A DNA stretch of 26,682 nucleotides from DASPLH01 sp035627675 (lineage in GTDB: Bacteria > Acidobacteriota > Terriglobia > Terriglobales > Acidobacteriaceae), in NCBI GenBank assembly GCA_035627675.1, contig DASPLH010000035.1, positions 1 through 26,682 of the forward strand, written 5' to 3'. Position numbers and translations under genes: made by a program. A model generated the notes under the pieces. It saw nothing but the letters and a program-made list of their open reading frames with translations. It did no database searches and was not told where the DNA came from. Positions 20,985-26,682 of this stretch are shown piece after piece (within the stretch, counting starts at the first letter, position 1; each line of letters starts with the position of its first letter).

Positions 20985-23487
20985 AAAACAATCTTTCCTG
21001 CCGTCTCAGGTTTCCGAACGTGCCCACGTTTGCCAGCGTGAAGGCGAACCGGAGCTGGTTTTCGTTTCGCACGCGTCCGAGTGCGAAGCGCCGGTATTCG
21101 ACGCTCAACCCGCAGCAGTCCCAGTTGTAGCTGGTCTGGAACGCGCTGTATTGCAGGAACTCGAGCTTCGTGTCGAACCCGATGCTCGCCCCGGCGTTGA
21201 AGCCGCGCTTGCCCGGGTAGCCATAGCCGAGCAGCGCGCGGAACTGATTGAAAACGTCGTGAGTCTCGTCGTTCGGCAGGGTCTCTGACGCGCTGGTCGT
21301 CACGATCTCGCCGGGCACGTGCAACAGCGCGTGGCTGCCGCCGACGAAGAAGTTTCGAATGCGATGGTCCACGAACGCCGTACTGGAGTTGATGCGGCCC
21401 TTCTTGAAGTCGTAGTCGAGCTGCCACTGGATGTCCGTGTTGGCCGAGGTCTGGATGCGAAGGCGCGAGACTATCGGGGACCACACGCGGGGCTCGGTGA
21501 GGAACGCTATCCCGGTAAACTCCGCCGTGGTCGTCAGCACGTTGCGGCGGCCGGGGATGATGGCGTTGTCGAAATCCTGATTGAAAAAGTACCGCTGCTT
21601 GAGTTCCCAGGTGACGATTTCGCGCGTGGAACTCTCGTCTTCGCAGTGCAGCGGTTCCGCCGTGGTGCCGGGGATCGCGCCGGTCTGCTCCGGAGGATGC
21701 AACCGGTTTTCGGGGTCCGACTCCGGCTGCACGAGGTCGCACACCGGATCGCGCTTGTAGGCGCTGCGCTTCGCGTAGATGCGCTGCACGATGCCCAGCT
21801 CCACCTCGCTGGTGTTGCTCAGAACATCGCGGGCGTCGAAGCGGATGATGTTGCGGAACTGGTCCACCCCTTTGACGAAGTCGTAGATGATGCGCGGCTC
21901 GATGACGTGCTTCAACTTGCGTCCGGCGACCTCGCGGTCGAAGACGCGGGCCAGCGCCGGCGGGCGAACCTCCACCGAGGTCTCGATGGCGCGGCGGTTG
22001 ATGTTCTCCGAGATCGGCGTGCCGACCGTGGTGGCGTTGGGCTCGAGGTTCGGGACCTGCTGCTGCGTGTAGTAGGTGTTGCGAAGCGCGATCTCCGGCC
22101 TCACCGACCATCCCTTCCACACCATCGGCAGCGAAGCGCGCGGGCGCACATCGAAGCGGCCCACGAGGTCGCCGGTCACGAAGTCGGGCTCGCGGCGCGA
22201 CACGCCTTCGGCGGTGGCGTCAAAGGCCCACATCACCCGTGAGTCCAGGAAGCGCCGCTCGACCGTGGACATCTCGAGGGTCGGCATGTGCAGCAGCAGG
22301 ATGCGGTCGCCGCGCCGCGTGCTCTGGAAGTTCTGGTAGCGCGACGCCATCACGTCGAACGAGAAACCGTCCGTGTTCTTCGAGATGAATGCCGTCGAGC
22401 GCACCTCGGAGTTGACCGCCTGCGTGAACGTCTCCGAGAACGCCAGCCGGAAGAGGAACGAGCTGAGATAGTTCACGTTCGCGACCGCGCGGAAGCCGTA
22501 GGGCAGTTCGAGTTCGGAGTCGAGCCGCACATCGTGTCCGCCCTGGTCTTCGCCCGTGCCCGGCGCGCCGCGATCGAGCACGGAGTTGTAGCGCATGTTG
22601 ATGTAGGAGTTTTCGCCCGGTCGCGCGCGGAACTCGCCGGTGGGAGCCCAGCCGCGCCGCGAGTAATATTCCGCTCCGGCCGTCAGGTCCATGCTGCGGT
22701 TGATCGCCCAATAGACGGATTCGCCAGCGATGAAGCCCTTCCGAGAGGATTGCCCGAACGACGGCAGCAGGAAGCCCGACTTGCGCCCGAACTCTCCCGC
22801 CGGATGGGAAGCATAGGGGAAGTAGAAGATCGGGATGCTGCGGATGCGGAACGTCGAGTGGTAGATCTTGGCGTCCTCGCCGGCAACCACGTCGATCTTC
22901 TCGGCCTCGAAGGTCCACTTCGGGTTCGGCAACTGGCAGCTCGTGACGCTCCCGTGCAGCACGATGAAGCGGTCCCGACCGACCTTGCGAACTTCCTTTC
23001 CGGTGAAGATGAACGGATTGCTCGTCGTCAGGATGACGGTGCTGCCGCGCACGCGTGCGCCCACGCTGCCCAGCACGTCGTGGAACGTGCCGTCCTCGGT
23101 CTTGATGTTGTACGTGGCCCGCGAGGCCTCGACGTGCGAGTCGCTCGGGCCTCCGTCGAAGATGACGTTGCCCGTGGCCGTGAGCTGTCCGTCTTCCGAG
23201 TTGTAGGTCACCTCGTCGGCGCGGACCGTGTAGGTCTGGAACGTCACCTCGACGTCGCCGCGCAGGCGGTAGATCATGCCTTGCTTTTCCTGCTGGCGGG
23301 CGCGGATCGTCACCTCTTCCGAGGGCAGGATCTTCGGATCCAACGCGGAGCGTACGCCGTTGGAGCCGGCAGACGGAGCGGCACTCGCCGGGTTCTCGTT
23401 TGGCAACTGGCAAGTAACTACCGGGACGGCCAGTAACAGATGACACAGCATCGTGGCTGTGATAATGATGCGAGTGCGGGAATTCAT
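20983..23487 (-). CDS. lptD: LPS assembly protein LptD
   Basis: An 834-residue outer-membrane beta-barrel protein that inserts lipopolysaccharide into the outer leaflet. Seen: signal sequence, an OstA/LptA-like N-terminal domain (about 55-240: RLRGDVEVTFQTYTVRADEVTYN, QLTATGNVIF), the LptD motif PIFYFPYASHPAGEFGRKSGFLLPSFG, and a long C-terminal barrel ending in phenylalanine. Four cysteines, Cys26, Cys184 and the pair Cys791-Cys792 near the C-terminus, mirror C31, C173, C724 and C725 of E. coli, which form the inter-domain disulfides. Two further cysteines lie in an extracellular-type loop rich in Pro and Glu. The ATG at 23487 is chosen because it begins the signal peptide; the frame extends upstream without such character. 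A TATATC box lies 12 bases upstream. Confidence 0.95.
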   Translation of the reverse strand: MNSRTRIIITATMLCHLLLAVPVVTCQLPNENPASAAPSAGSNGVRSALDPKILPSEEVTIRARQQEKQGMIYRLRGDVEVTFQTYTVRADEVTYNSEDGQLTATGNVIFDGGPSDSHVEASRATYNIKTEDGTFHDVLGSVGARVRGSTVILTTSNPFIFTGKEVRKVGRDRFIVLHGSVTSCQLPNPKWTFEAEKIDVVAGEDAKIYHSTFRIRSIPIFYFPYASHPAGEFGRKSGFLLPSFGQSSRKGFIAGESVYWAINRSMDLTAGAEYYSRRGWAPTGEFRARPGENSYINMRYNSVLDRGAPGTGEDQGGHDVRLDSELELPYGFRAVANVNYLSSFLFRLAFSETFTQAVNSEVRSTAFISKNTDGFSFDVMASRYQNFQSTRRGDRILLLHMPTLEMSTVERRFLDSRVMWAFDATAEGVSRREPDFVTGDLVGRFDVRPRASLPMVWKGWSVRPEIALRNTYYTQQQVPNLEPNATTVGTPISENINRRAIETSVEVRPPALARVFDREVAGRKLKHVIEPRIIYDFVKGVDQFRNIIRFDARDVLSNTSEVELGIVQRIYAKRSAYKRDPVCDLVQPESDPENRLHPPEQTGAIPGTTAEPLHCEDESSTREIVTWELKQRYFFNQDFDNAIIPGRRNVLTTTAEFTGIAFLTEPRVWSPIVSRLRIQTSANTDIQWQLDYDFKKGRINSSTAFVDHRIRNFFVGGSHALLHVPGEIVTTSASETLPNDETHDVFNQFRALLGYGYPGKRGFNAGASIGFDTKLEFLQYSAFQTSYNWDCCGLSVEYRRFALGRVRNENQLRFAFTLANVGTFGNLRRQERLF

Positions 23488-23499
23488 TGGCGCGCGCGA

Positions 23500-23505
23500 G
23501 ATATA
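23500..23505 (-). promoter_or_regulatory. TATATC box upstream of lptD
   Basis: TATATC on the minus strand ends 12 bases before the lptD ATG; a transcript would have a leader of about five bases. No good -35 is visible. Confidence 0.35.
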
Positions 23506-23639
23506 TCCGAAGCGCGAAGGTAGCATGCCGCATGCCCTCGGCGAAAGTGCGAGGGCTGGCGCTGCCGCGTCGAGAGCCCGCCGCAACGCCGATTTGTCGG
23601 TCGGCTTGCGCGCTCTGGACGACTCCACAACCCGCGTTC

Positions 23640-24926
23640 ATGGCCTGTCCGCTCTGCGGTTCCCACTGCACGTGTATCGTGCCGGCCTCTGCGCACGCAA
23701 TGAGCGCTCCAGCTCATCGCGACGCCCTCGCTACGTCTCCGTCTTTATCCTGTTACGAGCAATACAGCCGTGGCTCGCGCGATGGCGCGGGCCTCGACAG
23801 GGCCATCATGCATCCTGAGTACGCAGAGCCTTCCGAGGCTCCCGAGAACGACATATGGCGCGGCGAGGTCGCGTCGCGGGTCAACAGCTATCGCGCACGG
23901 CGCGGACGCAAGATCGGAGGCGACTTCTCCATGAAGCTCGACTTCGACGCGGCGGCGCCCCCGCCGGCCACGATGGTCTCTGCGCTGGTCGAGCGCGCGG
24001 CCGCCCCTGACGTTTGCGACACGAATTATTACCGTCGAGCCAACGCCGAAGCGATGTCGGCTGCGGCAACCGCCCCGGCTCTGCCGGCCGTGGCCGAACC
24101 GGCTTATGACCCGGACTTCGATTTCTCCGGTGTGAGCGAAGCCAGTGCTGCGAGCGCTGAAGCAATGGCCGATGAGGCCGCCGGGCCCAACATCGAGTCC
24201 AATGTCGAGTCCCCAATCGGGTCCAACATCGTGGAGGACGCCATAGCAGTCCTCTCGTCGCCCGTGGCCCCGCCCGCGCCCGCTCCTCGTCCGCTCACGA
24301 AGGTCATCGCCTTTCCGAAGCCGCTGATCGAGCCGCCGCTCGTGGCGCCGGCCCCGCGCGATCAACTGGCCGAGCCGGTCTTCGACTCGCCGCGCATACT
24401 CGACGTGCCGGAAGACAATGTCCCGACCATCCAGGGACCGCTGTTCGCCGACATCCAGCTCGACACCGAGACCGACGTTGAGGCCGCCGAGCCGCGCCCC
24501 GCGAAGTTCGACGTGCCGCTCCAGGTGGCACTGCTGCCGCAACGCATCTTCGCCGCGATGGTGGACTGGCTGGTCGTGCTTGCCGGAACCGCGGTCTTCG
24601 CCGCGGTCTCGTGGACATGGCTTGCCGAGTTCCCGCACACCAGGCCGATGATGATGGCAACGGCTGCGGTGCCGGTCCTGATCTGGGCGGTATACCAGTT
24701 CCTGTTCATCGTCTATGCCGGAAGGACCTTCGGCATGGAGGTCGCGCGGCTGCGGCTGTGCCGCTTCGACGGGCAGAGGCCCGGCTGGAGAGACCGCAAG
24801 GAGCGGGCAGTCGTGACCATACTCTCGCTGGTTTCCGTCGGCTTCGGCTTCCTCTGGGCGCTGGTGGACGAAGACACGCTCTGCTGGCACGACCGCGCCA
24901 CGCGCACCTACATCACCCCGCAATAG
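23640..24926 (+). CDS. RDD-family membrane protein with Cys-rich N-terminus
   Basis: A 428-residue protein of three parts. Residues 1-12 form CPLCGSHCTC, a zinc-ribbon-like half site (Cys3, 6, 10, 12). Residues 13-290 are mostly Ala/Pro/Glu-rich and probably disordered, apart from a short basic helix, IWRGEVASRVNSYRARRGRK (72-91). Residues 295-428 are an RDD domain with three membrane segments (about 303-325, 339-359, 391-409), Arg302 and Asp309 in QRIFAAMVDW, and DEDTLCWHDRATRTYI. RDD proteins include ion transporters and membrane scaffolds; the function here is unknown. The ATG at 23640 is chosen because the Cys motif starts there; the frame is open upstream to 23487 and no ribosome site is clear. 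It is divergent from lptD with 152 bases between. Confidence 0.82.
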   Translation: MACPLCGSHCTCIVPASAHAMSAPAHRDALATSPSLSCYEQYSRGSRDGAGLDRAIMHPEYAEPSEAPENDIWRGEVASRVNSYRARRGRKIGGDFSMKLDFDAAAPPPATMVSALVERAAAPDVCDTNYYRRANAEAMSAAATAPALPAVAEPAYDPDFDFSGVSEASAASAEAMADEAAGPNIESNVESPIGSNIVEDAIAVLSSPVAPPAPAPRPLTKVIAFPKPLIEPPLVAPAPRDQLAEPVFDSPRILDVPEDNVPTIQGPLFADIQLDTETDVEAAEPRPAKFDVPLQVALLPQRIFAAMVDWLVVLAGTAVFAAVSWTWLAEFPHTRPMMMATAAVPVLIWAVYQFLFIVYAGRTFGMEVARLRLCRFDGQRPGWRDRKERAVVTILSLVSVGFGFLWALVDEDTLCWHDRATRTYITPQ

Positions 24927-24928
24927 GG

Positions 24929-25004
24929 ATCGGCTCATCGGTTCATCGTGCCACCTTGCCGTCGAAAAACGATGGACCGGTGACCCGATGGCCAGCTGAG
25001 CCGA
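24929..25004. repeat. Facing octamer arrays (CGGYTCAT type)
   Basis: Left arm CGGCTCAT, CGGTTCAT, CG (24931-24948). Right arm is the inverted form with 8-base steps (24970-25004), ending AGCTGAGCCGAT. The outer bases ATCGGCTCA and TGAGCCGAT are exact inverses. It begins two bases after the RDD stop codon and probably serves as its 3' hairpin. Confidence 0.75.
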
Positions 25005-25045
25005 TTGGTGAGTGCTTTTTGCGTGCTCTTTGCATCTAAGACTCC

Positions 25046-25444
25046 GTGGCTCTCGTGTCCAGGTTTCGGTGGATGGCTGTTGCAGTTTGTTGCGCAGCTT
25101 CGCTGCCAGTGGCGGCCACGCCTATCCGCCCCGATCTCAAGAAGTTGCTCTCGGATCCACCGACGCAGCGACAGCAGTTTGCTCCCGCGCGCGCCGGGTG
25201 GAGCGGTCCGGAAGCGATCCCGCCCTCCGAGCAACCACCCAATCCGTCGATGGAGCGATTCAGCCCGCAGGCCTCGCGCCGCGCCGTCCGCGAGCAGTTG
25301 CGCGAACTTCTGACGCCCGATTGGCGCGCCATAGGGGGTATCGCGTTAGTTATCCTATTGCTTAGATTGTTACGGGCGCGGGCAACGAAGGAAGAAGAAA
25401 CGGCGTCTCAATCTCTGTCGGACGCAATGCGACCGGCAGCCTAG
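25046..25444 (+). CDS. Small exported/membrane protein, function unknown
   Basis: A 132-residue reading frame that I cannot assign to a family. Seen: a signal peptide-like N-terminus (basic residues 6 and 8, then hydrophobic to about 24), a Pro-rich middle with RPDLKKLL and FAPARAGWSGPE (about 47-58), a predicted membrane helix (about 95-110, AIGGIALVILLLRLL) and a charged tail. It starts at GTG; GTG 25055 (signal MSRFRW...) or ATG 25073 are alternatives. Support for being real: codon use like neighbours, signal plus membrane helix, and a good terminator after the stop. Confidence 0.6.
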   Translation: MALVSRFRWMAVAVCCAASLPVAATPIRPDLKKLLSDPPTQRQQFAPARAGWSGPEAIPPSEQPPNPSMERFSPQASRRAVREQLRELLTPDWRAIGGIALVILLLRLLRARATKEEETASQSLSDAMRPAA

Positions 25445-25499
25445 GCCCTTCGGACGTCAACCAGCGCCGCTGGGCCGCAAGTTTACCGCGCGGAAGAGA

Positions 25500-25535
25500 G
25501 GTCTCCGAGTCAGTCCGAACGGAGGCCTTTTCCTT
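25500..25535 (+). terminator. Rho-independent terminator after the small membrane protein
   Basis: Stem GGTCTCCG (25500-25507) with CGGAGGCC (25520-25527), one G-T pair, loop of 12, followed by TTTTCCTTT. Confidence 0.75.
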
Positions 25536-25548
25536 TGTGTGCGTTACC

Positions 25549-25639
25549 AACCACGGATTCCCACGGATCGGAACGGATAAGGCGGAAACAGTTTCTATGT
25601 TTTTGCTTCATCCGTGTTCATCCGTGAAGATCCGTGGTT
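25549..25639. repeat. Facing 10-base arrays (ATCCGTGNNN type)
   Basis: Right arm has three exact 10-mers (ATCCGTGTTC, ATCCGTGAAG, ATCCGTGGTT; 25610-25639). The left arm (25549-25580) is their inverted, more degenerate form beginning AACCACGGATTC. An A/T-rich 27-base loop separates them. It reaches to 34 bases before the ABC gene start. Confidence 0.85.
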
Positions 25640-25666
25640 AAGTCGTCTGGACGCCTCTGCTATCGT
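25638..25666 (+). promoter_or_regulatory. Weak promoter-like pair before the ABC gene
   Basis: TTAAGT (25638-25643), a 17-base spacer, then TATCGT (25661-25666), ending 6 bases before the GTG start. Only 3 and 4 of 6 consensus matches. No ribosome site lies between, so the message could be leaderless. Confidence 0.3.
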
Positions 25667-25672
25667 TTCCTT

Positions 25673-26467
25673 GTGCCACTGGTCGAAGTCGAGCACCTCA
25701 CCAAAATCTACGAAACCGGCGGCAGCGCCTTTGGCGGCCCCGCCCGCGGGCAGGTGCGCGCCGTCAACGACGTCTCGCTCGCCATCCATCCAGGCGAGAC
25801 CCTTGGATTGGTAGGCGAATCAGGCTGCGGCAAGAGCACCCTGGGACGCATGATCCTGCGGCTGATCGAGCCGACGTCGGGCGCGGTGCGCTTCGATGGG
25901 CGCGACCTCACATCGCTGTCTTCGCGCGAGATGCGCCGCATGCGCCGCGACATGCAGATTGTGTTCCAGGATCCGTTCGGATCGCTCGACCCGCGCATGA
26001 CGGTCGAGCAGATCGTCACCGAGCCATTGGTGATTCACGAGCGTCCGTCGCGCGACACGCGCCGCCAGCGCGCCTCGGAGTTGATGCGCGCCGTGGGACT
26101 CGACGGGTCGGCGCTCGCGCGCTTCCCGCACGAGTTCAGCGGAGGACAGCGCCAGCGCATCGGGATCGCCCGCGCACTCGCGCTCCGTCCGCGCTTCATC
26201 GTCGCCGACGAGCCGGTCTCTGCGCTCGACGTCAGCGTCGGCGCGCAGATCGTCAACCTGATGCGCGATCTCCAGCGCGAGTTCGGGCTGACCTACCTCT
26301 TCATCTCCCACTCGATGCCCGTAGTGCGATACCTCTCGACGCGCATCGCAGTCATGTATCGTGGCGAACTCGTAGAGCTGGGCACGACCGAGCAGATCAC
26401 CACCGCTCCCAGGCACGAGTACACGCGTACGCTGCTGGCCTCCACACCCGAAGTCCGGTTCTCATAG
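25673..26467 (+). CDS. OppF/DppF-type ABC transporter ATP-binding protein
   Basis: A 264-residue ATPase of the oligopeptide/dipeptide importer family. Seen: Walker A GESGCGKST (48-56), Q-loop VFQDPFGSLDPRMT (97-110), signature FSGGQRQRIGIARAL (155-169), Walker B FIVADEPVSALD (175-186) and H-loop His213 in FISHSMPVV. It starts at GTG 25673, the family N-terminus (VPLVEVEHLTKIYE); GTG 25634 would extend into the 10-base repeat. The C-terminus stops just after HEYTRTLLASTPEV, so the usual OppF C-terminal extension is mostly absent. No permease, binding protein or OppD partner lies upstream, and repeats follow downstream, so it is an orphan within this window. Lipoprotein-type or other exporters are less likely given the OppF features. 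Confidence 0.9.
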   Translation: MPLVEVEHLTKIYETGGSAFGGPARGQVRAVNDVSLAIHPGETLGLVGESGCGKSTLGRMILRLIEPTSGAVRFDGRDLTSLSSREMRRMRRDMQIVFQDPFGSLDPRMTVEQIVTEPLVIHERPSRDTRRQRASELMRAVGLDGSALARFPHEFSGGQRQRIGIARALALRPRFIVADEPVSALDVSVGAQIVNLMRDLQREFGLTYLFISHSMPVVRYLSTRIAVMYRGELVELGTTEQITTAPRHEYTRTLLASTPEVRFS

Positions 26468-26479
26468 GAGCTGGTGCCC

Positions 26480-26509
26480 GACATCCGAGCCGCAGCTGAG
26501 CTGATGTCG
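26480..26509 (+). repeat. Hairpin after the ABC gene
   Basis: CGACATC (26480-26486) pairs with GATGTCG (26503-26509), with an inner CAGCTGAGCTG. It begins 12 bases after the stop codon and contains the start of an 84-bp-type unit (GGTGCCCGACATC). No U run follows. Confidence 0.55.
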
Positions 26510-26550
26510 CGAGTCACGTAGTCACGAAGACACGAGTCGCGAGTCACGAA
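26508..26550. repeat. 7/8-base array (AGTCACG type)
   Basis: AGTCACGT, AGTCACGA, AGACACG, AGTCGCG, AGTCACGA in tandem. The unit is the reverse complement of the TCGCGACT octamer at 140-170. Confidence 0.8.
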
Positions 26551-26552
26551 CC

Positions 26553-26588
26553 GGTGCCCCACATCCGCCCGCTGTTGGCGAATGTGGG
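26553..26588 (+). repeat. Half copy of the 84-bp repeat
   Basis: GGTGCCCCACATCCGCC and GGCGAATGTGGG as at 19402-19437, with a slightly longer loop and without the REP part. Confidence 0.8.
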
Positions 26589-26650
26589 ATCATCCCGATT
26601 ACTCTGAAGAATGAGCGTCTGAGCGAAGCGAAGTCGCGCCTGCTTTTAGC

Positions 26651-26682
26651 CCAGGGCGTTGCGCGAAGCGCATAAGCCCTGG
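26651..26682. repeat. Two-tier hairpin at the window end
   Basis: Outer stem CCAGGGC/GCCCTGG (26651-26657 with 26676-26682), inner stem TGCGC/GCGCA (26660-26664 with 26668-26672). It is preceded by TTTAGC, so it resembles the TAGCCCAG family. It may continue past the window. Confidence 0.65.

Noticed and set aside
20983..23628. Longer lptD start at 23628
   Set aside because: The extra 47 residues are Arg/Ala-rich without signal character and would bury the signal peptide that begins at 23487.
25547..25640. Repeat arrays considered as a CRISPR
   Set aside because: Units of 7-13 bases with no unique spacers of regular length and no cas genes; not a CRISPR array. The same holds for the 84-bp tandem repeat.

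Overview
The window looks like a chromosomal segment of a high-GC diderm bacterium, most likely an acidobacterium (Acidobacteriota, Terriglobia-like). The evidence is an LptD outer-membrane LPS translocon and Sec/TonB/ExbBD envelope genes, the order tgt-yajC-secD-secF-tonB-exbB-exbD-exbD-TPR lipoprotein, the style of the proteins, and intergenic spaces packed with short palindromes. The phylum is inferred from memory of gene order and protein style; no search was run. I see no rRNA, tRNA, CRISPR array, phage, transposase gene or recognisable defence island.

Layout. 1-320: terminator of an upstream gene, then two octamer repeat arrays. 321-1595 (+): secreted PQQ-type sugar dehydrogenase lipoprotein. 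1748-2083 (-): small Smr-domain protein. 2084-2533: palindrome-rich spacer with two near-identical terminators. 2534-4786 (-): secreted DPP-IV family peptidase. 4951-6090 (+): tgt. 6342-9626 (+): yajC, secD, secF. 9858-13526 (+): tonB, exbB, two exbD genes and a TPR lipoprotein. 13722-15760 (+): biotin carboxylase and biotin carrier with overlapping stop and start. 15761-16184: repeats and a terminator. 16185-18252 (-): DsbA-like then SurA-like lipoproteins, both apparently starting at TTG. 18381-19208 (-): LarE-type sulfur transferase. 19209-19646: repeat-rich spacer. 19647-20897 (+): MFS exporter. 20983-23487 (-): lptD. 23640-24926 (+): RDD membrane protein with a Cys-rich N-terminus. 25046-25444 (+): small membrane protein. 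25673-26467 (+): OppF-like ATPase. 26468-26682: repeats.

How the genes fit together. Most encode envelope biogenesis and nutrient uptake: membrane protein export (YajC/SecDF), energised outer-membrane transport (TonB/ExbBD), LPS insertion (LptD), and periplasmic folding and oxidation (SurA-like, DsbA-like), which in E. coli serve LptD assembly. Secreted enzymes (sugar dehydrogenase, DPP-IV) and an acyl-CoA carboxylase pair suggest a heterotrophic life on peptides and sugars.

The most unusual content is between the genes. There are at least eight sequence-unrelated arrays of degenerate 7-, 8-, 10- or 13-base tandem units, several arranged as facing inverted arrays at gene ends. There are also REP-like hairpins with a GTAG foot (six copies of one family), a multi-hairpin cassette present in two inverted copies, and an 84-bp tandem repeat that embeds the REP. 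Other points of note are a three-cysteine LarE and a set of genes with a TANNNT box 6-8 bases before the start codon and no Shine-Dalgarno sequence, which suggests leaderless mRNAs.
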